From: JAOPZW01 sp963764585
GTDB taxonomy: Bacteria; Actinomycetota; Thermoleophilia; Solirubrobacterales; Solirubrobacteraceae
Direction of reading: 5' to 3'
Assembly: GCA_963764585.1 (NCBI GenBank)
Contig: CAVXTB010000003.1
Span: forward strand, 372,001-436,000
Length of the DNA: 64,000 bases
In this document: positions 16,646 to 24,341 of the stretch, one piece after another
Layout of the letters: each line of letters begins with the position of its first letter
How positions within the stretch are numbered: the stretch's first letter is position 1
The notes under the pieces: model-generated
Database searches by the model: none
What the model was told of the DNA's origin: nothing
The model's input: only the letters and a program-made list of their open reading frames with translations
Translations under genes and position numbers: made by a program

Positions 16646-16710
16646 CGCAGCAGTATCAGCGCCCGCCATCCGCGGCTCCTTCGATCAAACGACCAGAAGG
16701 AGCATGGGTG

Positions 16711-17268
16711 ATGAAGATCACTGAAGCTCAGCTCGACGCCGAGCTCGACCGCTTCGGTCCCGAGAAGATCCGGATCGTCGCCGAGCTCGTGCACCAGGGG
16801 CCGCCCGATGGGGTCGGCACCGCGCTCATCCTCGCGCTGGCATCGCGCGAGACGAACATCGCCAACATCGTCGGTGACGGCGGCCACGGACGAGGCTGGC
16901 TGCAGATCGACGACCGCTTCCACGCGACCTGGCTGAACGCGCACGCCGGATGCAAGGACGGAACGTGGAACGCGAAGTTCACCTCCGCGTTGCCGCCCGG
17001 GCGCGTCCCGACCCTGACGGCGTCCACGCTGAAGGCGATCGAGCTGCTCCACAGCAACGTCGCCTTCGCGGTCTCGCGCAAGGTCCCGCCCGCCCAGCGG
17101 ATGCGGTTCGCCGTCGCCGCCTACAACGCCGGTGCCGGCGGCGCCATCAACGGGTTCGCGGGCGGCAACGTCGACGCGAACACCGCGCACGGCGACTACT
17201 CGGCCGACGTCCTGTCGCGCCGCGACGGCGTCGCGGACTACCTCAAGCGGCACAAGCTGCCGGTGTGA
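16711..17268 (+). CDS. Lysozyme-like / transglycosylase SLT-type protein
   Basis: A 185-residue protein without a signal peptide. The lysozyme-like fold is suggested by ALILALASRETNIANIVGDGGHGRGWLQIDDRFH (catalytic Glu in SRETN, then GRGWLQID) and by RFAVAAYNAGAGGAINGF, the classic AAYNAG motif of SLT enzymes. It would cut peptidoglycan glycan strands, but how it leaves the cell is unclear. AAGGAG at 16697-16702, 8 nt before the ATG, fixes the start. It is monocistronic and followed by a strong terminator. Confidence 0.75.
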   Translation: MKITEAQLDAELDRFGPEKIRIVAELVHQGPPDGVGTALILALASRETNIANIVGDGGHGRGWLQIDDRFHATWLNAHAGCKDGTWNAKFTSALPPGRVPTLTASTLKAIELLHSNVAFAVSRKVPPAQRMRFAVAAYNAGAGGAINGFAGGNVDANTAHGDYSADVLSRRDGVADYLKRHKLPV

Positions 17269-17281
17269 GGGGGGAAGGCGT

Positions 17282-17307
17282 GCGCGCCGGACCGAGGTCC
17301 GGCGCGC
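17282..17307. terminator. Bidirectional hairpin terminator
   Basis: Arms GCGCGCCGGAC (17282-17292) and GTCCGGCGCGC (17297-17307) pair perfectly over 11 bp around the loop CGAG. It lies between the converging ends of the lysozyme-like gene and the small ORF, so it probably ends both transcripts. Confidence 0.75.
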
Positions 17308-17314
17308 GCGTCGT

Positions 17315-17548
17315 TCAGGTCGCTGCGCTCCGGGCGAACGCCTCGGCGGCAGCGGCCTCGCGGTCGGCCGCCGCGACGTAGGCGGCGAACGCCTCGGCGC
17401 GCGCCGCGGCGCCGCCCTCTCGCCACGCGTAGTAGGCGACCCGCACGTCCGCGCACGCGTCGCGCCAGGCCATCCGCAGGTCCTCGCGGTCGTGCTTGGC
17501 GGGCGGGAAGACGTCCTCGAAGGCGAAGGTGTCCGAAGGCGTGATCAT
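17315..17548 (-). CDS. Small hypothetical protein downstream of sigma factor
   Basis: A 77-residue soluble protein, Ala-rich and helical in its second half, with an N-terminal part rich in D, E, F and W (TPSDTFAFEDVFPP). No family recognised. Its start overlaps the stop of the sigma factor gene by 4 nt (ATGA), so the two are translationally coupled. Partners encoded this way are often sigma-factor modulators, but no anti-sigma signature (zinc motif, TM helix) is present, so the role is open. Confidence 0.6.
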   Translation of the reverse strand: MITPSDTFAFEDVFPPAKHDREDLRMAWRDACADVRVAYYAWREGGAAARAEAFAAYVAAADREAAAAEAFARSAAT

Positions 17549-18159
17549 CGGTCCATCACCCGCTCGAGCTCGGGGTCCTCACGCAGCCGCGCCAGCGCGC
17601 GGTCGCGCGTCGGCCCGATCGATCCGACCGGCATGTCCAGCCGCGTCGAGATCTGCGCGTAGGTCGTGGCCGGGCTGCTGAGCATCGAGGTCATCAGCCG
17701 CCGCTGGCGCGCCGGGAGCCGCTCGACGGCGCCGTGGATCGCCGCGCAGCGCTCGCGCTCGATCACGACCAGCTCGGGGCTCGCCGGGTCGAGATCGTCG
17801 ATCGCGCACGGGTCGTCGGTGAGGACCTCGCGCGTGGCGCGCTGCAGCGTCCGCATCGCCTCGCGGCGCGCGGTGACGATCAGCCATGCGGCGATCGCCC
17901 CGGGGTCGTTGAGGCGGTCGAGGTGCGCGAGCGCGCGCAGCCACGTGGTCTGCACGACGTCGTCGACGTCGGCCGCCGTGAGGCGGTAGCGGCGCGCGAC
18001 GGTGTGCAGGACGCCGTCGAGGCGCCGGACGAGATCGGCCCATGCGCGCTCGTCGCCGGCCGCGGCCTCGCGGGCCAGGTCCGACAGGTCGAGCTTGCGT
18101 GTGACGGTCGGCGCGGGCGCTGCGTAGCCCACCCGCGACGGGTTGAGTTGCTGGAACAT
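17545..18159 (-). CDS. ECF-like sigma-70 family sigma factor
   Basis: A 204-residue sigma factor with region 2 (DERAWADLVRRLDGVLHTVARRYRLTAADVDDVVQTTWLRAL, the DDVVQ-TW core that binds core polymerase and the -10) and region 4 (AVERLPARQRRLMTSML, YAQISTRLDMPVGSIGPTRDRAL, the -35 helix-turn-helix). It replaces the housekeeping sigma for a small regulon. The ATG at 18159 has a G-rich stretch GGGGGC upstream; a TTG four codons earlier is possible. It is coupled to the 77-residue ORF downstream and divergent from nothing obvious; a secreted anchored protein lies upstream on the same strand. Confidence 0.88.
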   Translation of the reverse strand: MFQQLNPSRVGYAAPAPTVTRKLDLSDLAREAAAGDERAWADLVRRLDGVLHTVARRYRLTAADVDDVVQTTWLRALAHLDRLNDPGAIAAWLIVTARREAMRTLQRATREVLTDDPCAIDDLDPASPELVVIERERCAAIHGAVERLPARQRRLMTSMLSSPATTYAQISTRLDMPVGSIGPTRDRALARLREDPELERVMDR

Positions 18160-18242
18160 CGGTGCCCCCAATGAGCGAGGTGTGTCGAGCGCGGCGCATG
18201 CCGGGGGTGCCGCCGCTGCGGCACCCCCGGGGGATGCGCCCC

Positions 18243-18692
18243 CTACGCCAGCTGACGCTGACGACCGGTCCGCGCGCGCTTCCGGCGCGCGAGGCCGAGC
18301 CCTGCGGTGGCGACGAGCACGACGCCACCGAGTGCGATCAGGACGATGGCTTCAGTGCCAAGTCCGTCATCCGACGGCTTCGCGGTGGCCTTGCCGCCCG
18401 TCTGCCCGATGGGCTGCGGGTTCTCCGGCCACTGCGGGACGTTCGACGGCGTCCCCACGACGCCGCCGCCGACCTGGTCCGGCGCCCGCAGGTCCTGCTT
18501 CGCGGTCCCGCCGCGGTCCACCTGGTCCGGCGCGGGTGCGATGACGGTCTGCGGGGTGACGCCCGGGCCGCCACCGGCGGCGACGCCCTGGCCTTCGATC
18601 GCCGGCACCGCCCCCGCGGTCGCGGGTGCGATCGCGGCGATGGCGAGGCTGGCGGTCAGCAGCCGGGCCAGGCTCTTGTGCTTGTGGAGCAT
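18243..18692 (-). CDS. Secreted protein with C-terminal membrane anchor
   Basis: A 149-residue protein: signal peptide (HKHKSLARLLTASLAIAAIAP...AGA), a low-complexity Gly/Pro/Gln-rich middle (PDQVDRGG, repeated as APDQVGGG), then one C-terminal TM helix (AIVLIALGGVVLVATAGLGLA) and a basic tail RRKRARTGRQRQ. This is the layout of surface proteins held in the membrane. There is no LPXTG motif before the helix, so sortase attachment is unlikely. Start at 18692 has AGGAGG upstream. It could be a target or partner of the sigma factor encoded next. Confidence 0.65.
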   Translation of the reverse strand: MLHKHKSLARLLTASLAIAAIAPATAGAVPAIEGQGVAAGGGPGVTPQTVIAPAPDQVDRGGTAKQDLRAPDQVGGGVVGTPSNVPQWPENPQPIGQTGGKATAKPSDDGLGTEAIVLIALGGVVLVATAGLGLARRKRARTGRQRQLA

Positions 18693-18865
18693 TGCCCCCT
18701 CCTGGGTGATCCGAGGGCGCCGAGTGCGCCTTCGCTTGCGAGAACGAAGGTCGCATCGCCCGACCGCAGCTACCGCGTCGTTTGACCCTTTCGGGCTGTG
18801 GCCCTCGTCACAGTCGGTGGGCGCCTTGCGGCGGGTCGTCGCCACCTGGGAGGATCGGCCTCGTC

Positions 18866-19537
18866 GTGGCCGGGCCGGGCGACCCGCGTTTTCTGGATGC
18901 CCTCGGCGAGGGGCACGCCGACGCGCTGCGCGCGCTCGGGCGCGTGGCTCGCTACCCGGCCGGCGCGACGCTCTTCCACGAGCGCGATCCGCCCGACGCG
19001 GTGCTCGTCCTGCAAGCGGGTCGCGTCAAGCTCGCCTGCGCCACCGACGCCGGCCGCGAGGCCATCCTCGCGATCCGCGAGCCCGGCGACCTCATCGGCG
19101 AGATGTCGGCGATCGACGGCGCGCCGCGGCTGGCCTCCGCGATCGCCCTGGAGCCCGTCGAGGTGCTCGTCCTGTCCAGCCAGGCCTTCGTCGCGTACCT
19201 CGATCGCACGCCGGGCGCCGCGCTCGTCCTCGTGCGCCTGCTCAATCGCCGGCTGCGCGACACCGCCCGCGAGCGCATCGAGTTCGGGGCGCTGGACACC
19301 GTCGGCCGCGTCTGCGCACGGCTCGTCGAGCTGGCCGATCGCTTCGGCGCGACCGGCGAGGACGGCGTGCGCATCGACGTCTCGATCACCCAGGAGGACC
19401 TCGCCGCCTGGACCGCGTCGTCGCGCGAAGCGGTCATCCGCGCCCTGCGCACGCTGCGCGAGCTCGGGTGGATCGCGACGCGCCGGCGCGCCATCACGCT
19501 CGTGGAGGTCGAGATGTTGCGCCGGCGCGCGGTCTAG
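18866..19537 (+). CDS. Crp/Fnr family transcriptional regulator
   Basis: A 223-residue regulator: cyclic-nucleotide-binding beta-roll (about 10-120, YPAGATLFHERDPPDAVLVLQAG, IREPGDLIGEMSAIDG) and a C-terminal winged helix with ITQEDLAAWTASSREAVIRALRTL as the recognition motif. The phosphate-binding cassette has GEMSAIDGAPRLAS, close to the cAMP-binding consensus GE(x)aLl...R.A, so cNMP binding is possible. No Fnr-type cysteine cluster is present. GTG at 18866 is my choice; an upstream in-frame start is possible. It converges with the capsid-fold gene, overlapping it by 4 nt, and a nucleotide cyclase lies in that operon. Confidence 0.85.
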   Translation: MAGPGDPRFLDALGEGHADALRALGRVARYPAGATLFHERDPPDAVLVLQAGRVKLACATDAGREAILAIREPGDLIGEMSAIDGAPRLASAIALEPVEVLVLSSQAFVAYLDRTPGAALVLVRLLNRRLRDTARERIEFGALDTVGRVCARLVELADRFGATGEDGVRIDVSITQEDLAAWTASSREAVIRALRTLRELGWIATRRRAITLVEVEMLRRRAV

Positions 19538-20805
19538 GTCTTGCGCCTCCTCACGCGTGCGGCCGGCCATTGGGCATAGACGAAGTACCTTGGCCTCCGC
19601 ACGGCGAAGTCGTGGTGCATGACCGCTCTGATGACCATCTCGTCGGTCTGGAAGTTGACGTCGGTCGACACGTCGACAGTCACGAGCTGGCGATGCGCTG
19701 CGATCCACGCCTCGCTCCAGTCCGAGCTGAAGTGGAGCATGGTCGAGTTCCCGTCCTGCGCCGCGGGCGTGACGATGAAGGGATAGCCGACGAGCACGCC
19801 GCCGTCACTCCCGTCGTGCGTGAGGAGCGTCACCGCATCGAGCGTCCATGCGCCCGGCGGTACCACTCCCGCCGCTGCCACCTGAGCCGCGGTCATCCCG
19901 CTGCTGGTGAATATCTCCGAGAGGTCGTTGAGCGTGTTGGGGTGCAGGATCCAGCCGGCGCACCCGAACCGACCGCGCTGGCGAGCGGTCTTCACCATCA
20001 GCCTGACGAGCGCGAGGAGGTCCGCGCCGGCGACCAGCGGATCGACAGGGTGGGTATGGGTGATGCCGAGGGGAGTGGGCGTATTGCCTCCGGCACCGTG
20101 GAGAAAGGCCTGGTCGGCGCGAAGCGCCAGCGCACGTGCGAGGTCCTGCTTGAGCGCCCACGCGACGTCCGGATACGCCGCGAGCGTACAGGCGAGGTCA
20201 TTGGGGATGATGACCTTCACGGCGAGCTCGTGCTCCTTCGGCCGTAGGTGGCGCTCGCTGACGCGGGCCGTCTTCTTCTCCTCGCTCTTCTTGAGCTTCG
20301 GCTCGTCGCTTGACGCCGGGTCTGTGCTCTCTGGCCGTTTGACGTACTCCGGCGCCTCCGAGTCGCCCTGCCGCTCGATCGCCGCGATTGGAAGGTCGTC
20401 CTCGTCGTACACGAGCCGCGCGCCAAGGCGCACGAGAGCCGATTCAGCACAGAACAGCTCGGCGACGTCGGCGCTCCACTCGAACGGGTCGAGCGAGCAG
20501 TCCGGGCGCTCGTCACGCGGGGGATATGGCCTCGGCGGGTACGGTCTCGGCGGGTAGGGCCGGGGCGGGTAGGGGGTCTGCACTGGCGGGGGCCAGTCGC
20601 CTCGGGGCGGGTAGGGGGTCTGTGGTGGCGGCCAGCCGCCGCGTGGCGGGTAGGGCCGGGGTGGGTATGGAGTCTGCGGCGGCGGCCAGCCGCCTCTCGC
20701 CCCAGAGGGCAGCGGGCCGGACGTCCGGCCTACGCTCGGCGTTCGGGGGGGCGGATTGGCGGACCAGGGGTCGTTGCCTTCGCCGTCGTTCGGATCAGAG
20801 CTCAC
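19534..20805 (-). CDS. HK97-fold major-capsid-like protein with Pro/Arg-rich N-terminus
   Basis: A 423-residue protein in three parts. Residues 38-97 are a low-complexity repeat array built from PYPPR and GGWPPPQTPYPPR units. Residues 104-190 form a charged linker. Residues 195-413 read like an HK97 gp5-type capsid domain: an N-terminal arm and spine helix (IPNDLACTLAAYPDVAWALKQDL), the hallmark QAFLHGAGGNTPTPLGI, then WILHPNTLNDLSEI, VLVGYPFIVTP, and the final P/A-domain strands with MLHFSSDW and RRPRYFVYAQ. No terminase, portal, protease or tail gene is nearby, so it is not part of an evident prophage. GGAGG sits 5 nt before the GTG start. It follows the cyclase gene by 39 nt and is probably co-transcribed. 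An encapsulin-like nanocompartment or domesticated capsid is the leading idea. Confidence 0.75.
   Translation of the reverse strand: MSSDPNDGEGNDPWSANPPPRTPSVGRTSGPLPSGARGGWPPPQTPYPPRPYPPRGGWPPPQTPYPPRGDWPPPVQTPYPPRPYPPRPYPPRPYPPRDERPDCSLDPFEWSADVAELFCAESALVRLGARLVYDEDDLPIAAIERQGDSEAPEYVKRPESTDPASSDEPKLKKSEEKKTARVSERHLRPKEHELAVKVIIPNDLACTLAAYPDVAWALKQDLARALALRADQAFLHGAGGNTPTPLGITHTHPVDPLVAGADLLALVRLMVKTARQRGRFGCAGWILHPNTLNDLSEIFTSSGMTAAQVAAAGVVPPGAWTLDAVTLLTHDGSDGGVLVGYPFIVTPAAQDGNSTMLHFSSDWSEAWIAAHRQLVTVDVSTDVNFQTDEMVIRAVMHHDFAVRRPRYFVYAQWPAARVRRRKT
20515..20691 (-). repeat. Tandem repeat encoding PYPPR / GGWPPPQTPYPPR units
   Basis: DNA repeats of about 15 and 39 nt (G-rich on the plus strand, with gcgggtagggg and gccagccgcc recurring) encode protein residues 39-97 of the capsid-like protein. 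There are seven PPR-type units; the Arg is followed by Pro in four (R50, R82, R87, R92) and by Gly or Asp in three (R55, R68, R97). Such arrays expand and contract by slippage, so the length may vary between strains. Confidence 0.85.
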
Positions 20806-20844
20806 GGCTACCTCCGTAGGTCGCGTAGATGACGCGTTGGGCTC

Positions 20845-23800
20845 TCACGTGGCCTCCCTGACGAAGGAGCCCCCAGCAAGTGATGCGGCCTGCTCCAGAT
20901 AGGCCGTTGCGTTGACCGCGCGGTAGAAGGCGATCGCGTGCTGGAGCTCGCGCTGCCCCTCGTCTTCGCGCTGCGCACGCAGCAGCGCTCCGGCGGCCCG
21001 CAGGCGGGCGAACGCCTCGTCGGGCCGCGAGCCGATGTCTGCGAACTGCTCGGCGGCCGCGCGGTGATCGCCGGACAGGAATGAGACGACGGCATGAAAC
21101 CAGCGGGTCTTCGCGCCGATGTGGTCGGCCATCTCGAGCAACTCGGCTCCGCGATCGAGGGCGTCGAGCGCACACGCGAGGTCGACGGCCCAGGAGGACG
21201 CCGGGAAGGCATCGGGCTTCGCTCTCCAGCGCGAGAGCAGCTCGTCGCTGAGGATCGCGCCGAGGTCGAGCGAGCCGGCAACGACCTCCGCGCGGGCGCG
21301 GAAGGCCAACGCCGGATAGAGCACCTGGGCGTCCTGCGCGTCTTGCGCGAACTCGACTGCGCGCGCGGCGTCGTCGAGCGCGCGGCCGCGATCGCCTCGC
21401 GCGAGTCGGATCCGGCCGCGCATGGCACGGCAATACGCTTCCATGAAGTTCGGGACGCCGGCCTCCACTTCGGCGATGAGGGCGTCGGCGCTCTGCAGCG
21501 CCGCGTCCCAATCACCCCTCCAGTAGCGCTCGCCGACCTGTTCGCCGGCCAGCCAGCGCACGTAGCCAGCATGGCCGAACGCCTCCGCGTGCCGACGGGC
21601 ACGCTCCTGCAAGGCGAAGCCGGCCTTCAGGTTCCCGATGTTGCACTCGAGGTCCGCGAGCACACCGCAGCAATGAGCGCTGAGGTGAGACCCGATCTCC
21701 TCGGCGATCACGATGCTGCGCTGCAGATCGTCGCGACCGCCGAGGTCGCCCGAGAGCCCACGCGAGATCCCGATCGTGTAGAGCGCCGTGGCCTCGACCT
21801 CCCGCAGCCCGAGCGATCGTGCGATGTCGAGTGCCTCGGTCGCCACCGCGATCGTGCGCTCGTGCTCCCTGGCCATCGACAGGTACGTCGCGATGTCGAC
21901 GAGCACCTCCGCCCGCGACTGCGTGGCGCCGAGCCCGTCGACGAGGAGGCCGGCGCGATCGAGATGGTCGGAGGCTTCGCGGCGGCGGCCCCGGTGATAG
22001 GCGATATGGGCGAGGAACGCTTCGGCTTCCGCGGCCGACCCGCGATCGCCGGCAGCGAGCAGCGCGTCGCGCGCCTGCTCGAGCACCTCGCCTCCCGCCG
22101 TCTCGGCGTAGTAGATCGATTGGCCCAGCCGGAAGAGCAGCTGGGGCCGATCGAGATCGTCGGCCGGCCACAGGCGGAGCGCGCCACGGAACAGGCGCGC
22201 GGCGGCCGGGAACGCGTGCAGGCTCAGCGCGCGGTCGCCGGCGTCGCGCAGAGCCCGGCGCGTGCGATCGGCGAGGCCGCGAGGGTCGCCGCCGGCGGCG
22301 CGGTCGAGCTCATGGGCGCACAGGTAGTGATGAGCCAGCATCTCGGCGCGATCGGCCGCCCGCTCGCGGCCGAGCGTCTCGAGCCATTCCGCGGTGCGCA
22401 GGTGCATGTCCCCGCGCCGGCGGCGCGGGATCTGGCTGTAGGCAACGTCGCGGATGAGGACATGCTGGAAGCGGTACTCGGGCTCGCTCCCCATCGAGGA
22501 CTGGCGCGCCCGGCCGAAGAACTCGCGGTCCTCGAGCGTTCGCAACCGCCGCATGACGACGCGCCGCGGCTCTCCGGTCACCGCGCACAGCGCTCCCGGC
22601 CAGACGACACGGCCGATGACCGCGCCGGCATGCAGCAGCGCTTTCTGCTCGGTGGGGAGCGAGTCCAGCCGCGACGCGATGATGCTTCGCACCGACTGCG
22701 GGACCGGCAGCGCCTCGAGCCCGACCGGCGCCGCGTGGGTCTCCGCTGATGCCAGCAAGCCACGATCGGACAGCATCCGGATGAACTCGACGGAGTAGAG
22801 GGGGTTGCCCGCCGCGCGGCCGACGATCGCGTTGGTGACGCCCGGGCTGAGCGCGCTCTTGCCGACCAGCGACCGCACGAGCTGACGGCTCTCCTTTTCG
22901 GACAGCGGTTGGAGCGCGATCTCGGTCGCGAGCTCGTCCTTCCCCCAGCCGGGGCGCCGATCGCGCAACTCGGGTCGCGCGGTCGCGACGATCAGCATCG
23001 GGACGTCGCGCGACCACCCGGCAAGGTGCTCGATGAAGTCCAGCAGGCCGTCGTCGGCCCAGTGGATGTCCTCGAAGACGAGGACGAGCGGGCGACGCCG
23101 CGCGAGTGCCTCGAGGAAGTGCCGCCACGCGGCGAACGCGGCGCCGCGCTGGTCGCCGCGCGAATGCGAGGTGTCGCCGAGGCCGACCAGCGATCGCAGG
23201 TGGTTCTCGATCCGCGCCGCCTCGGCGGTCCCGGGAACGAGATCCCGCACCGCCGCGTGGAGCTTGGTCGCCGCTGCGGCGGCGCCGTCGGTGGCGAGCA
23301 TGCCGGCCTGTGCCTTGACCACCTCGCCGAGCGCCCAGAACGACACACCCGCGGGGTGCGGCGGCGAGCGACCGAGGCGGAAGTTGGTGAGGTCCACGTG
23401 CTCGTCCAGGCGCCTGAAGAGCTCGAGGACGACGCGGCTCTTGCCGATCCCCGGGTCGCCGACGATGGTCACGAGCTGTGGCATGCGGCTCGTGCGGACA
23501 CCGTCGAAGATGCCCTGCAGCAGGGCGATCTCGGCGTTGCGGTCGACGAGGGGGTGCTCCGCCGCCTCGCTGCGCGCCAGCCCGGGCCGCGCGCGCGGGG
23601 CCAGCGGGCGCCAGGCGAGCACCGGCTCCGCCTTGCCCTTGGCATGGACCGGCTCGGCCGCGTCGTACTCGATGACATGCCGCGTCGCCTGGTGGGTGGC
23701 GTCGTCGACGAGGATGGTGTCCGCGGGAGCTGCCGCCTCCAGTCGTGACGCCGTGTTGAGGATGTCGCCCCAGGCGAGCCCGCCGCTTTCGTCGGACCCG

Positions 23801-24243
23801 GGCCCCATGGTGATCAGCGCCTCGCCCGTCGTGATGCCGATGTGCACGTGGAGGTCGAGCTCGGGGTGGCGAGCGTTGAGGTCCGCAACGGCGTCCAGTG
23901 CCGCGAGCGCGGCGCGGACCGCCCGCTCGGGATCGTTCTCGTGGGCGCGCGGCGCTCCATAGAGGACGAACACCGCATCGCCGATGAACTTGGCGACCGT
24001 GCCGCCCCAGCGCTCGAACTCGCTGCGTACGCTCGCGTAGTACGTACGCAGCAGGCCGTGGACTTCCTCCGGGTCCATGTCCTCCGCCCGCGACGTGAAG
24101 CCGACGAGGTCGCAGAAGACGGCCGAGACCACCTTGCGCTCCTGATCGAAGCCGGCGGCGCCGGCCGTGGGAGCGGGCGCGCCGCATGCCCCGCAGAACC
24201 GGAAGTCGTCCGGGTTCTCGCGGCCGCACCGTTCGCAGCGCAT
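20845..24243 (-). CDS. Zinc-ribbon, class III nucleotide cyclase, AAA ATPase and TPR fusion
   Basis: A 1132-residue signalling protein. Residues 3-20 hold a CxxC...CxxC zinc ribbon (CERCGREN, CGAC). Residues 37-180 are a class III adenylate/guanylate cyclase domain with metal ligands D45 (FCDLVGFT) and D89 (FIGDAVF), substrate Lys K85 and transition-state residues N163 and R167 (ILNTASRLEA), so it appears catalytically complete. Residues 262-269 are Walker A (GDPGIGKS), with Walker B LVLVFEDIHWADD. The rest is helical TPR-like repeats. The promoter -10 lies 7 nt before the ATG and no Shine-Dalgarno is visible, suggesting a leaderless mRNA. The capsid-fold gene follows in the same transcription unit. 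Confidence 0.9.
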   Translation of the reverse strand: MRCERCGRENPDDFRFCGACGAPAPTAGAAGFDQERKVVSAVFCDLVGFTSRAEDMDPEEVHGLLRTYYASVRSEFERWGGTVAKFIGDAVFVLYGAPRAHENDPERAVRAALAALDAVADLNARHPELDLHVHIGITTGEALITMGPGSDESGGLAWGDILNTASRLEAAAPADTILVDDATHQATRHVIEYDAAEPVHAKGKAEPVLAWRPLAPRARPGLARSEAAEHPLVDRNAEIALLQGIFDGVRTSRMPQLVTIVGDPGIGKSRVVLELFRRLDEHVDLTNFRLGRSPPHPAGVSFWALGEVVKAQAGMLATDGAAAAATKLHAAVRDLVPGTAEAARIENHLRSLVGLGDTSHSRGDQRGAAFAAWRHFLEALARRRPLVLVFEDIHWADDGLLDFIEHLAGWSRDVPMLIVATARPELRDRRPGWGKDELATEIALQPLSEKESRQLVRSLVGKSALSPGVTNAIVGRAAGNPLYSVEFIRMLSDRGLLASAETHAAPVGLEALPVPQSVRSIIASRLDSLPTEQKALLHAGAVIGRVVWPGALCAVTGEPRRVVMRRLRTLEDREFFGRARQSSMGSEPEYRFQHVLIRDVAYSQIPRRRRGDMHLRTAEWLETLGRERAADRAEMLAHHYLCAHELDRAAGGDPRGLADRTRRALRDAGDRALSLHAFPAAARLFRGALRLWPADDLDRPQLLFRLGQSIYYAETAGGEVLEQARDALLAAGDRGSAAEAEAFLAHIAYHRGRRREASDHLDRAGLLVDGLGATQSRAEVLVDIATYLSMAREHERTIAVATEALDIARSLGLREVEATALYTIGISRGLSGDLGGRDDLQRSIVIAEEIGSHLSAHCCGVLADLECNIGNLKAGFALQERARRHAEAFGHAGYVRWLAGEQVGERYWRGDWDAALQSADALIAEVEAGVPNFMEAYCRAMRGRIRLARGDRGRALDDAARAVEFAQDAQDAQVLYPALAFRARAEVVAGSLDLGAILSDELLSRWRAKPDAFPASSWAVDLACALDALDRGAELLEMADHIGAKTRWFHAVVSFLSGDHRAAAEQFADIGSRPDEAFARLRAAGALLRAQREDEGQRELQHAIAFYRAVNATAYLEQAASLAGGSFVREAT

Positions 24244-24249
24244 TTCCGA

Positions 24250-24278
24250 CCAATAGCCGCGTTGGAGCGTGATGTCAA
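24250..24278 (-). promoter_or_regulatory. Promoter of cyclase/capsid-fold operon, leaderless
   Basis: On the minus strand TTGACA (24273-24278) and TATTGG (24250-24255) are separated by 17 nt. The predicted transcription start coincides with the cyclase ATG at 24243, and there is no ribosome-binding site, so translation is probably leaderless. Confidence 0.55.
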
Positions 24279-24302
24279 CCTGTGCGAAAGCTCTGCAGCG
24301 CT

Positions 24303-24340
24303 TTTGACCGGCGGGCGGCTACGTGAGAGATTTGACCGGC
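24303..24340 (+). promoter_or_regulatory. Direct repeats TTTGACCGGC before metacaspase gene
   Basis: TTTGACCGGC occurs at 24303-24312 and 24331-24340, 28 bp apart, ending 1 nt before the proposed TTG start. TTGACC in the first copy could be a -35 with a weak -10 GAGATT at 24327-24332. A regulator binding two half-sites on one face of the helix would also fit. Confidence 0.4.
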
Positions 24341-24341
24341 C

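Noticed and set aside
20515..20691. Repeat array that could look like a CRISPR
   Set aside because: Units are contiguous, in frame and code for PYPPR repeats; no constant spacers.
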